A stretch of 10,620 bases of DNA. Source: Candidatus Geoarchaeota archaeon. Its GTDB lineage: Archaea > Thermoproteota > Thermoprotei > Gearchaeales > WAQG01. The position numbers and the translations under genes were made by a program. Shown here piece after piece: positions 5,125 through 10,620 of the stretch (position 1 is the stretch's first letter; every line of letters begins with the position of its first letter). Where the stretch lies: contig WAQG01000227.1 in the NCBI GenBank assembly GCA_015520395.1, positions 1-10,620 of the forward strand, in the 5' to 3' direction. The notes under the pieces are model-generated. The model saw nothing but the letters and a program-made list of their open reading frames with translations, made no database searches and was not told the DNA's origin.

Positions 5125-5328
5125 ATGCCGGTTGAGATATACAGTGAGGAGGAGTTTCTGGAGATAGCTAAAAGGGCCTCGGAATGCAGGGTGAAGAGGG
5201 GGGAAGGCTACGTAAAATTGAAGCTGAGAACCCCGTCAAAGCTATACACGCTTAAGACAACCCCTGAGAAGGCGGAGGAGCTGATCTCTAAGATCGAAGG
5301 CATGAACATACCTATAGTCGATGTTTAG
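5125..5328 (+). CDS. rpl38e: large ribosomal subunit protein eL38
   Basis: A 67-residue protein with the eL38 pattern: MPVEIYSEEEFLEIAKRA at the N-terminus, a basic centre where GYVKLKLRTPSKLYTLKT forms the conserved strand pair around the Tyr-Thr-Leu motif, a Lys/Glu helix (PEKAEELISKI), and a short IPIVDV strand at the end. The usual family length is about 65-70. eL38 is found in eukaryotes and mainly in crenarchaeal-type archaea, being absent from most euryarchaea, so it helps place the organism. The ATG has no obvious SD, and A/T boxes upstream fit a leaderless transcript. Its TAG stop abuts, with no gap, the stop of the convergent presenilin-like gene. Confidence 0.92.
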   Translation: MPVEIYSEEEFLEIAKRASECRVKRGEGYVKLKLRTPSKLYTLKTTPEKAEELISKIEGMNIPIVDV

Positions 5329-6195
5329 CTAGTATAGGAAACTTAACCACAGGAACAACAGGCCCAACATGGCTGGCAGGGGGAGCCCTGGAACCAGTTT
5401 ATGACGTCTAAGCAGGACAATCACCGTCAACACAGCACCCAGGGTCACGCCGAGGGAGGTCAAAATTAGTTGCCGAAGGCCTATGATTGCCGAGTTGGAG
5501 ATGAGTGCAGAATACATGACGAAATCCCCTATCCCCACACTTATCCCATCCATCTGGGCGAAAAGCCCCTTGAGCACGTCCCGCTTACTGCTGATCGAGG
5601 CAGGGTAGGTGACTATCCTTCTTATCGGCCCCCTATAGACGGCGTATATATCGTAGAGGGATAACCCCACTAGAAGCAGCGATATCTGTATCTCGGTGAA
5701 CATCGAACCTATCATAACGCCCACAAGCCCCGAGGACGCCATTAGACCCACTGTGTTAGCCCATCTGCTCCTCGCTATCCCCTGGACGTAAACTATGAGT
5801 AGGGCTAAAATCCCAGCTACAGCAAAGACCCAGTCTTCCGGCAAGATGTCGACTGGAATCACCATTAGTATGGCGAAAAAGTCGCTGAGAAACAGGGAGC
5901 CCAGGACGAGCATCCTCATCAGGGTGAAGGCCCCTTTGAGGAGAATTATCATCATTATGGTCGCCCCCAGAAGCGCAAGCAGCGTTATCCCCGCAGCCTC
6001 CATTGCGCTCGACGCCGGATCATACGTCCCGTAACTTTCCCTGAGAACCTCGACTGCGCCGGAGCCTAATGCCAGGAGTGTCAGGGCGTAGGTGTAACCC
6101 GCCTGGAGAACAAGTATTAGGAGTAGAATCAATAAGGCTCTGGTTAGACGTTCATAGCTCGACGGCGACCCCATTTCTCCCCACGACAACCTCAT
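5329..6195 (-). CDS. presenilin/signal-peptide-peptidase-like intramembrane aspartyl protease (PSH family)
   Basis: A 288-residue polytopic membrane protein. Hydrophobic segments lie at about 18-46, 68-90, 92-116, 122-140, 147-166, 168-187, 218-239, 241-263 and 268-287. The two catalytic signatures of GxGD proteases are present: YD at 181-182 (catalytic Asp182) within SLYDIYAVY, and GIGD at 221-224 (Asp224) followed by FVMYSAL. A third motif near the C-terminus reads LPLPAMLG (PAM at 274-276) where presenilins and SPPs have PAL. Members cut type-II transmembrane segments inside the bilayer; the substrate here is unknown. The start is the ATG at 6195, overlapping the beta-CASP gene by 44 bases; the ATG at 6174 (overlap 23) is equally possible and loses only seven residues before the first helix. 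It is second in an operon behind the beta-CASP nuclease. Confidence 0.88.
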   Translation of the reverse strand: MRLSWGEMGSPSSYERLTRALLILLLILVLQAGYTYALTLLALGSGAVEVLRESYGTYDPASSAMEAAGITLLALLGATIMMIILLKGAFTLMRMLVLGSLFLSDFFAILMVIPVDILPEDWVFAVAGILALLIVYVQGIARSRWANTVGLMASSGLVGVMIGSMFTEIQISLLLVGLSLYDIYAVYRGPIRRIVTYPASISSKRDVLKGLFAQMDGISVGIGDFVMYSALISNSAIIGLRQLILTSLGVTLGAVLTVIVLLRRHKLVPGLPLPAMLGLLFLWLSFLY

Positions 6196-7405
6196 AACCC
6201 TTTTCTAACAGATCAGAGGCCAGGATATCCACCTTATCCCCCTCGCCATGAACCAGCAGGACTTTTTCAGGCTTGACCTCATCCACGAACTGCACAATCT
6301 CGCTGTGTCCCCCATGGCTGGAAAAGTCGAACCACTCGACCGTAGCCTCCACCATCTTGACAGAGCCGCCAGAGATCCAAACCCCCTTGTCTAGGAGGAG
6401 GCGCCCTGGCGTGTTGGGGAGCTGGTAGCTGACTAGGAAGACCGCGTTCTTAGGGTTAAAGGCTATCCTGTTCATATAGAAGGCTGCAGGCCCTCCCTTC
6501 AGCATCCCCGCCGGGCTTACTATGACCCCCGGCTTCTCCACAACCCTTTTTCTCTCCCTACGAGACGTGACATACTTCACCCGCTCTATCGCCGACCTGA
6601 GGAGTTGATACTCGTTTATGAAGTTGGGGTATTGGAGGAGGATGCCGGCAACCTCCCTAGCCATCCCGTCAAGGTATGTCGGATAGGGCAGATCGTATTT
6701 CTCTAGAATGCAGAGGATCTCCTGAGCCCTGCCGACCGAAAAGGCCGGTATTAAAACTACCCCGCGGTTCTCGACAACCGTTGCAACCCTCTCGACAAAC
6801 TGCTTTTCAAGCTCCCTCCTCGGGGGATGCTCGACCCCCGCATATGTCGCCTCTATTACAAGAAGGTCTACATGCCTTCCGGGCGCCCTAGCCCCTTCCA
6901 CAAGCCTCGTCTCAATAGTGTTGAAATCCCCGGTATATAGAATCGTCTTGCCATCGGCCTCGATCATGAACATCGTGCTCCCCGGTATGTGGCCAGCGTT
7001 CCTAACCCTCACAACAAAGTCGCCAGCCTCAAACTCATCGTTAAGCGAGGTTGGCACAGTCTTCGAGGCCATCCTCTCAACCTCCCCCATCTCGAAAGGC
7101 ACATAGTCCCTCGTTATGTTGAGGAAATCAGCAATGAGCAGCATTGAGAGCTCTAGGGTTAGTGGCGTTGTGTAGAGCTTTGGGGGGTTGGCGGAGCCGT
7201 ATATGAGTGGCAATGCGCCTGAGTGGTCGAGGTGGGCGTGGGTTAGTGCGACGCCCACGAGTTCCCCGGGCTTCACATGCCCCGGATAGGACACCTTGTC
7301 ATTAAACATCAGTCCGTAGTCCAGCAGGAACGATTTACCCCTAGACTTCACTAGTATAGCTAGGCGTCCCACTTCCCTGCCTCCACCCAGTACGGCTACC
7401 TCCAT
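6152..7405 (-). CDS. beta-CASP metallo-beta-lactamase ribonuclease, aCPSF2 type (no KH domains)
   Basis: A 417-residue beta-CASP RNase. Metallo-beta-lactamase motifs are intact: HAHLDH (56-61), AGHIPGS (His139) and YTGDFN (Asp160). The beta-CASP motifs follow: IEATYA with Glu185 (motif A), FDFSSHGGH with His364 (motif B) and VHGEGD with His386 (motif C). The beta-CASP insert with PAFSVGRAQE lies at about 220-229. The length and the absence of the roughly 150-residue KH region of aCPSF1 place it with aCPSF2. aRNase J, of similar length, is the main alternative, but that enzyme is mostly euryarchaeal. It should act on RNA 3' ends or turnover in the cytoplasm. The ATG at 7405 sits about 35 bases from a TATA-like box shared with the divergent PAC2 gene. 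Its 3' end overlaps the presenilin-like gene. Confidence 0.9.
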   Translation of the reverse strand: MEVAVLGGGREVGRLAILVKSRGKSFLLDYGLMFNDKVSYPGHVKPGELVGVALTHAHLDHSGALPLIYGSANPPKLYTTPLTLELSMLLIADFLNITRDYVPFEMGEVERMASKTVPTSLNDEFEAGDFVVRVRNAGHIPGSTMFMIEADGKTILYTGDFNTIETRLVEGARAPGRHVDLLVIEATYAGVEHPPRRELEKQFVERVATVVENRGVVLIPAFSVGRAQEILCILEKYDLPYPTYLDGMAREVAGILLQYPNFINEYQLLRSAIERVKYVTSRRERKRVVEKPGVIVSPAGMLKGGPAAFYMNRIAFNPKNAVFLVSYQLPNTPGRLLLDKGVWISGGSVKMVEATVEWFDFSSHGGHSEIVQFVDEVKPEKVLLVHGEGDKVDILASDLLEKGYEVVVGRNGVAVEL

Positions 7406-7431
7406 GCCCTATCCCATTATCAGAAGGGTTG

Positions 7432-7446
7432 GATACGTATATATGT
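7432..7446. promoter_or_regulatory. near-palindromic TATA element shared by the beta-CASP and PAC2 genes
   Basis: TACGTATATATGT is close to its own reverse complement. Its centre, near 7440, is about 35 bases from the ATG at 7405 on the minus strand and about 36 from the ATG at 7476 on the plus strand, so one box could serve both directions. Confidence 0.55.
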
Positions 7447-7475
7447 TGAGCTAACGCTAACTAGTGTGGACAGCT

Positions 7476-8246
7476 ATGGGCGTCGAAATAGTATTGCTTA
7501 GGGAGCCTAAGCGCGGGCTGCTTGGGAGGGGCGAGAAGTTCTTCATGACGGGCTTCCACGGTGTTGGAATAGTCGGCTACTTCACCTCCTACTACATGGT
7601 TGAGCAGGATGGCTCGGAATATATAGGCTACGTTAAGACGGACAAGATGCCCCTCACGGTCAGGATGAAGGATGACAGGATAGCCCTCCCAATGGAGCTT
7701 TACGAGCGAGGGGACTTCGTAATACTTCTTAACGAGATCCTCCCCGGTGCTGAAAACATACATGAATACGTGAAGAGCGTTGCGGAATGGGTTGTGGACT
7801 CCGGCTTTAGTGAGGCTGTGCTCATCGGCGGCCTCCTTACCAACTATGTTGGAGACACGTGGCTTCCATTTAGGATAGCACACACAACGGCTTACCTAAA
7901 GAAAGGGAGGCTTCGAGATCTCATACTGGAAGGCAAGTTCCTAAAAATAGACTCAGATCTACAAATCTATGGCCCGCTCGCCCTCATGCTAGCCCACTTC
8001 CAACTAATGAACTTCCCGGCAATAGCTGTGCTGCCCCTCTCCTCACACAGATACCAGCTTGACATAAATGCGGTGAGAACCGCCCTCAGCTTCCTAAACG
8101 AACACTACAATGCCCAGATAGATCTTCAAGCCATAGACGAGCTGGCTGAAAAGATGAAGAGGGCCGAGCAGGAGGTTGAAGAGAAGGCCAAAAGCGAGGA
8201 GGTATTTAGGCCTCCTAAGAGGGAGGACTTCATGTTCTACATGTAG
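7476..8246 (+). CDS. PAC2-family proteasome assembly chaperone with C-terminal HbYX tail
   Basis: A 256-residue PAC2-family protein. PAC2 folds occur in the eukaryotic proteasome chaperones PAC1/PAC2 and in archaeal PbaA/PbaB, which bind the 20S alpha ring. The glycine-rich family motif is FHGVGIVGY near the N-terminus (residues 27-35 from the ATG). The core continues through VLIGGLLTNYVGDTW, PLALMLAHFQLMNFPAIAVL and a conserved helix around INAVRTALSFL. A charged coiled segment covers about 211-235 (IDELAEKMKRAEQEVEEKA). The protein ends Phe-Tyr-Met, a match to the HbYX (hydrophobic-Tyr-any) signal that inserts into alpha-ring pockets. I prefer the ATG at 7476 over the GTG at 7464, because the TATA centre near 7440 places the transcript start past the GTG. 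Its last 10 bases are shared with the convergent transglycosylase gene. Confidence 0.87.
   Translation: MGVEIVLLREPKRGLLGRGEKFFMTGFHGVGIVGYFTSYYMVEQDGSEYIGYVKTDKMPLTVRMKDDRIALPMELYERGDFVILLNEILPGAENIHEYVKSVAEWVVDSGFSEAVLIGGLLTNYVGDTWLPFRIAHTTAYLKKGRLRDLILEGKFLKIDSDLQIYGPLALMLAHFQLMNFPAIAVLPLSSHRYQLDINAVRTALSFLNEHYNAQIDLQAIDELAEKMKRAEQEVEEKAKSEEVFRPPKREDFMFYM
8237..8246. other. palindrome CTACATGTAG forming the ends of two convergent genes
   Basis: The 10 bases are a perfect palindrome and are exactly the overlap of the two genes. Read on either strand in the gene's frame they give Tyr-Met-stop, so the PAC2 protein ends FYM and the transglycosylase ends GYM. Confidence 0.95.
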
Positions 8247-9826
8247 CCGAGCAACGCCTCTCTAAGCACCGGCTCTATAGCCGCCAATTTTTCCACATAC
8301 TCGTCGTCCTCACGGAAGCTTCCAATTGCAATTTTCACGACTCCCCGACCCCTAAACACCCTCACAACCCCCCTAAGCAGATCATTATATATTACTACTA
8401 TCCGCCTCTCGCCCAACAACCCCCTGACCAACTTCCTCAAAGTCTTTATGGCTAGGGCCTTGCTCCAAGCCTCGCCTTCATGTTGGGAGAGCGGGTAAAA
8501 CTCCGAGATCTCGTATGGGACGATTATGAACGGCCCTCCGAGAAAGAACACCTGCACCCTTCCAGTCAAACCGAGCCTTCTGATGAAGCTCTCGAGGTAC
8601 CTGGACACCCTTGACAGGGAGTAAGGCTTCTCCTTGGGGGCCGGCATAAAGATCACGTGTGTTGTGTCATCCCAGACCGGATAGCGCCTGACCATCCTCT
8701 CCAGGTGCCTCAAAGTCTCGGGTCTCACTGGGTCGCCGTAAAAGAAGATTCCCTGAACTTGAGGGCCTCTGACAGGATCGTACCTCTCCAGGTACCTAAC
8801 CTCGTCCTTCAAAACCTTAAAGGCGTTGTAGAGGGATGGGTGCACCCTGCTACGCTCCTCCAGCAACTCCCAGAGGGAGCCCTCCATGATGGACTGCCTA
8901 ACCCTCTTCAGCTCGCTGGCCAAGACGTATAGATTGTGGAGCGCTAAGGCGCGGAACCTTTCCTGACCCCTCAAAGACCTGAGCTCCCTTGCAGTGTATC
9001 TTGAGCATATGGGGCAGCTGCATGGCAGCTCCGCCAGCTCATCAACCCTATACGTTCCATGCGGCGTCATGTATCGCCCCTCTGACGCATAGATTGCATA
9101 GGATGCGGAGTCTGCAAGATCGACCCCAACCGCAGCCATGAACGGGATGAACATGGGGTGTCCTGCTCCAAAGAGGTGAAGTGGCTTCTCGGGCCCGATC
9201 ACCTTTCTGGCGACTAGAACCATTTTTAGAACGGTTGAGAAATCGTAGGCCTCCATCAAGCCGGTGGGGCTCCCCACGGCATATATGTCAAATCCCAGCT
9301 TCGACATCTCCCTTGCAGATAGCCTAACTAGGTCGAGAAACCTTCCACCCTGTATCGGCCCCACCCAAAGCGGGTCCCCCTCCCGTTTTTCAAGCATCCT
9401 GGCCCTCCGAATAGTCTCATGGACGCCGAGCTCGGCCTCGCTTCTGTCCGCGTTGAGCCTGGTTGGTATGTCTAGTATGACGGCTATGTCGCTCCCCAAC
9501 CTCCTCTGAAACTCCACAATCTCCCCGGGCCCAACCTCAACGTCGCCATACTGGAGTATCTGGTAAGCCCCCGAATCGGTCATCACAGGGCCTTCGAAGC
9601 CCAGGAGTCGATGTACGTCGGACGCTCGGCCCCCCAGCCTTCTCCAGATAATATAGGCGTTGGTTATCACCGCGTTAAAACCAGCATTCTTAATCTCCTC
9701 CAGGGTTAGCCCCGTCTTAAAGGGGTTAATGACTGGAAAAAGTGTGGGTGTTTCTATGGGCCCATGCCTGGTCTCCAGCCTGCCGACCCTTCCACCCAGA
9801 TCCTTGTACCTCAGCTCAAAGCTCAT
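8237..9826 (-). CDS. tgtA: archaeosine tRNA-guanine transglycosylase, lacking the pre-PUA and PUA domains
   Basis: ArcTGT swaps G15 in the tRNA D loop for preQ0, the first step to archaeosine. In this 529-residue protein, residues 1-340 form the TIM-barrel catalytic domain: DSGAYQIL with Asp84, PIQGGR at 157-162, LFGAGHP at 218-224, and DLADSASY with Asp239 as the probable nucleophile. The zinc site is Cys269, Cys271, Cys274 and His297. Residues about 350-525 form the first accessory domain, also seen in ArcS (GIFFYGDPVRPETLRHLE, then FMPAPKEKPYS and LGGPFIIVPYE). Full-length euryarchaeal enzymes are about 580 residues or more and continue into an ADYQFG-type domain and PUA; both are missing here and occur as a separate gene at 2781-3269. 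The ATG at 9826 is 1 base after the Sm gene stop. The 3' end shares a palindrome with PAC2. Confidence 0.93.
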   Translation of the reverse strand: MSFELRYKDLGGRVGRLETRHGPIETPTLFPVINPFKTGLTLEEIKNAGFNAVITNAYIIWRRLGGRASDVHRLLGFEGPVMTDSGAYQILQYGDVEVGPGEIVEFQRRLGSDIAVILDIPTRLNADRSEAELGVHETIRRARMLEKREGDPLWVGPIQGGRFLDLVRLSAREMSKLGFDIYAVGSPTGLMEAYDFSTVLKMVLVARKVIGPEKPLHLFGAGHPMFIPFMAAVGVDLADSASYAIYASEGRYMTPHGTYRVDELAELPCSCPICSRYTARELRSLRGQERFRALALHNLYVLASELKRVRQSIMEGSLWELLEERSRVHPSLYNAFKVLKDEVRYLERYDPVRGPQVQGIFFYGDPVRPETLRHLERMVRRYPVWDDTTHVIFMPAPKEKPYSLSRVSRYLESFIRRLGLTGRVQVFFLGGPFIIVPYEISEFYPLSQHEGEAWSKALAIKTLRKLVRGLLGERRIVVIYNDLLRGVVRVFRGRGVVKIAIGSFREDDEYVEKLAAIEPVLREALLGYM

Positions 9827-9827
9827 C

Positions 9828-10280
9828 CTATCCCCCGGAAACCTCCCTTAAATACTCCTCGTAAATCGACCTAACCCGCTCCGCTATAGGGCCGGTACCC
9901 TCTATAATCCCATCCTCCCCAACCTTGACCGTCCCCGCAACGACAATGACCCTCGCGACCTCATCATACCTCACCATCCGTGGAAAGTATTTCTCCAGCC
10001 TCTCAGCAAGGCTCCTAAGGTCGAACAGGTGCTCCGCCAAAAGAACCTCGGAAACACTCGAACCATTTATAACCACAAGGGGGTATTCGACATCCTTGTC
10101 AAGGTCAACGGCGTTGGAAAGCACGAGTGTGAGGGTTTCGGGATTCAGCGCGGAGACACTGCCCCTATACCTTCTCCCCTGGCTCGTATAGACCTCAACC
10201 CTCCGGCCAATGAGCGTCTTAATCTCTGCAACATACCTGGCAGTTATAGGGCTTGCCACGCCTTTCACACTCCCAGCCAC
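9828..10280 (-). CDS. Sm-like protein with C-terminal domain (SmAP3 type)
   Basis: A 150-residue two-domain Sm protein. An N-terminal Sm fold spans about 13-85: the helix ARYVAEIKTLIG, Sm1 strands RRVEVYTSQGRRYRGSVSAL and ETLTLVLSNAV, and the Sm2 motif YPLVVINGSSVSEVLLA. The C-terminal half (about 86-148) is an alpha/beta extension with VARVIVVAGTVKVGEDGIIE and a closing helix around IAERVRSIYEEYL. Single-domain archaeal Sm proteins are about 75-80 residues, while this layout matches the crenarchaeal SmAP3 group. Sm rings bind U-rich RNA; the role of the second domain is not well known. The GTG at 10280 is taken as start, but a TATA-like box only about 20 bases upstream would also fit the GTGs at 10268 or 10259. 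It precedes the transglycosylase gene by one base, so the two form an operon. Confidence 0.85.
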   Translation of the reverse strand: MAGSVKGVASPITARYVAEIKTLIGRRVEVYTSQGRRYRGSVSALNPETLTLVLSNAVDLDKDVEYPLVVINGSSVSEVLLAEHLFDLRSLAERLEKYFPRMVRYDEVARVIVVAGTVKVGEDGIIEGTGPIAERVRSIYEEYLREVSGG

Positions 10281-10292
10281 TGATACCTAGAA

Positions 10293-10308
10293 ATCATAAA
10301 TAAATAAA
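10293..10308 (-). promoter_or_regulatory. T/A-rich element after tRNA-Ala: promoter of the Sm gene and possible tRNA terminator
   Basis: On the minus strand CCTTTATTTATTTATGATTT follows tRNA-Ala at once and precedes the Sm gene. TTTATTTA resembles a TATA box and the T runs resemble a tRNA 3' terminator. The two roles cannot be separated by sequence. Confidence 0.45.
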
Positions 10309-10311
10309 GGT

Positions 10312-10386
10312 TGGTGGACCGGGCGGGATTCGAACCCGCGACCTCCCGCATGCCAAGCGGGCATTCTACCACTGAACTACCGGCCC
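10312..10386 (-). tRNA. tRNA-Ala (anticodon GGC), CCA encoded
   Basis: A 75-base tRNA with genomic CCA (complement of 10312-10314). Acceptor GGGCCGG (10386-10380) pairs with CCGGTCC, giving the G3.U70 wobble pair (with T70 at plus position 10317) that marks alanine tRNAs. The anticodon stem CCCGC/GCGGG encloses TTGGCAT, with anticodon GGC at 10354-10352, reading GCC and GCU. The T stem GCGGG/CCCGC holds TTCGAAT. No intron. G15 (10372) is the archaeosine site. Confidence 0.97.
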
Positions 10387-10410
10387 ACCACCCAAGAAAT
10401 ACACAGACAG

Positions 10411-10421
10411 CAAATTAAGGT
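10411..10421 (-). promoter_or_regulatory. TATA-like box for tRNA-Ala
   Basis: On the minus strand CCTTAATTTG (10420-10411) lies 25-34 bases before the first base of tRNA-Ala, the usual archaeal distance. Confidence 0.55.
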
Positions 10422-10431
10422 TTACTCAACA

Positions 10432-10475
10432 GCCGAAACGTGGCGCTACCCCTTGGGCAAGGGTGGCATGTCGGC
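10432..10475. repeat. 44-base imperfect inverted repeat (hairpin) in the intergenic region
   Basis: GCCGA (10432-10436) pairs with TCGGC (10471-10475). An inner stem GCTA plus CCCTTG (10445-10455, one bulged C) pairs with CAAGGG plus TGGC (10458-10467), with one G.U. The space between the stems can pair further (CGT with ATG). On the minus strand it lies between the flavoprotein stop and the tRNA-Ala promoter. It may be a 3' processing signal or a small structured RNA. Confidence 0.5.
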
Positions 10476-10500
10476 ATCTTAGCCTTGCAGAACAACCCTT

Positions 10501-10515
10501 TTGTAACCTTTACAA
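10501..10515. repeat. short perfect hairpin TTGTAA-CCT-TTACAA
   Basis: A 6-base-pair inverted repeat with a 3-base loop begins 13 bases after the flavoprotein stop on the minus strand, where the T-rich sequence next to it could act in transcript ending. Short enough to be chance. Confidence 0.35.
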
Positions 10516-10528
10516 GCAACCTCTAAGA

Positions 10529-10620
10529 CTACGTAGAGCCTAGGGGCTCACCAAATTTGTTAAGTATATACTTGTATGCCGTATCCGCCGCGATAGCACC
10601 CTCAGCGGCGGCCGTTAGGG
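10529..10620 (-). CDS. C-terminal tail of a probable thioredoxin-reductase-like FAD/NAD(P) oxidoreductase (partial)
   Basis: A reading frame open to the right edge ends at a TAG at 10531-10529 and gives the last 30 codons of a protein: LTAAAEGAIAADTAYKYI, then LNKFGEPLGST. The Ala-rich helix with Gly-Ala-Ile-Ala-Ala followed by Ala-Tyr-Lys-Tyr is the usual C-terminal helix of thioredoxin reductases and related disulfide oxidoreductases, where it closes the FAD domain. The catalytic CxxC and nucleotide motifs lie outside the window, so the family call rests on this tail alone. Other two-dinucleotide-binding flavoproteins end in a similar helix. The gene is on the same strand as tRNA-Ala and the Sm gene but 142 bases away. 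Confidence 0.5.
   Translation of the reverse strand, partial: LTAAAEGAIAADTAYKYILNKFGEPLGST

Noticed and set aside
7461..7883. Minus-strand 140-codon frame opposite the PAC2 gene
   Set aside because: Shadow of the PAC2 coding region, which carries the GVGIVGY motif and a coherent full-length product.
9000..9060. Transglycosylase gene as a bacterial-type queuosine enzyme
   Set aside because: The extra accessory domain after residue 350 and the archaeal-type zinc and DLADSASY motifs fit ArcTGT, not bacterial Tgt of about 375 residues.
10029..10283. Plus-strand frames at 9925-10191 and 10029-10283
   Set aside because: Antisense to the Sm-like gene; no recognisable motifs.
10432..10490. H/ACA or C/D box guide RNA in the gap before tRNA-Ala
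   Set aside because: No RTGATGA/CTGA pair on either strand, and no ACA at the right distance after the hairpin; AACA at 10490-10494 is too far from the stem.

Overview
The window looks like informational DNA from a hyperthermophilic archaeon of the Thermoproteota (crenarchaeal/TACK) type. The reasons are the gene families: ABCE1, TFE, MBF1, aNAC, eL38, a two-domain Sm protein (SmAP3 type), Trm56, the KEOPS subunit Cgi121, archaeosine transglycosylase and a KH-less beta-CASP nuclease. Other signs are heavy AGG/ATA codon use, GTG/TTG starts, TATA-type promoters close to start codons, and tRNA genes with encoded CCA. eL38 and SmAP3 point to a crenarchaeal-like lineage, but I cannot name a genus. 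Packing is very tight, no stretch over 300 bases lacks a gene, and I see no mobile element, CRISPR array or sign of recent transfer.

Layout: (A, minus, 1280 to 1) a 64-residue protein that is 70% glutamate, an N-terminal-only TFS/RPB9-like zinc ribbon, and the N-terminal half of ABCE1, which runs off the left edge. (B, plus, 1379-1930) a THUMP protein of the Tan1 type, divergent from A and convergent with C. (C, minus, 3269 to 1920) a stand-alone PUA protein, aNAC and KEOPS Cgi121, with overlapping stops and starts. (D, plus, 3340-5328) MBF1, Trm56, TFE, tRNA-Val(UAC) and ribosomal protein eL38. (E, minus, 7405 to 5329) an aCPSF2-type beta-CASP ribonuclease followed by a presenilin/SPP-like membrane protease. 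(F, plus, 7476-8246) a PAC2-family proteasome-assembly chaperone. (G, minus, 10386 to 8237) tRNA-Ala(GGC), SmAP3 and the catalytic part of archaeosine tRNA-guanine transglycosylase. (H, minus, from 10529 to the right edge) the tail of a probable thioredoxin-reductase-like flavoprotein. A 142-base gap before H holds two hairpins and the tRNA-Ala promoter.

The common theme is tRNA modification and transcription/translation quality control. tRNA enzymes act at position 15 (transglycosylase plus a detached PUA module), 37 (KEOPS), 56 (Trm56) and probably 12 (Tan1). Transcription factors (MBF1, TFE, the zinc ribbon), ribosome recycling (ABCE1), nascent-chain binding (NAC), RNA decay (beta-CASP, Sm) and proteasome assembly (PAC2) complete the set. 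The most unusual items are the Glu/Trp/Phe-only mini-protein leading the ABCE1 operon, the archaeosine transglycosylase split over two loci, a probable CTG start for trm56, an HbYX tail on the PAC2 protein, and a 10-base palindrome that encodes Tyr-Met-stop for both convergent genes sharing it. I found no clear multi-gene undescribed system; the acidic mini-protein operon is the best candidate.
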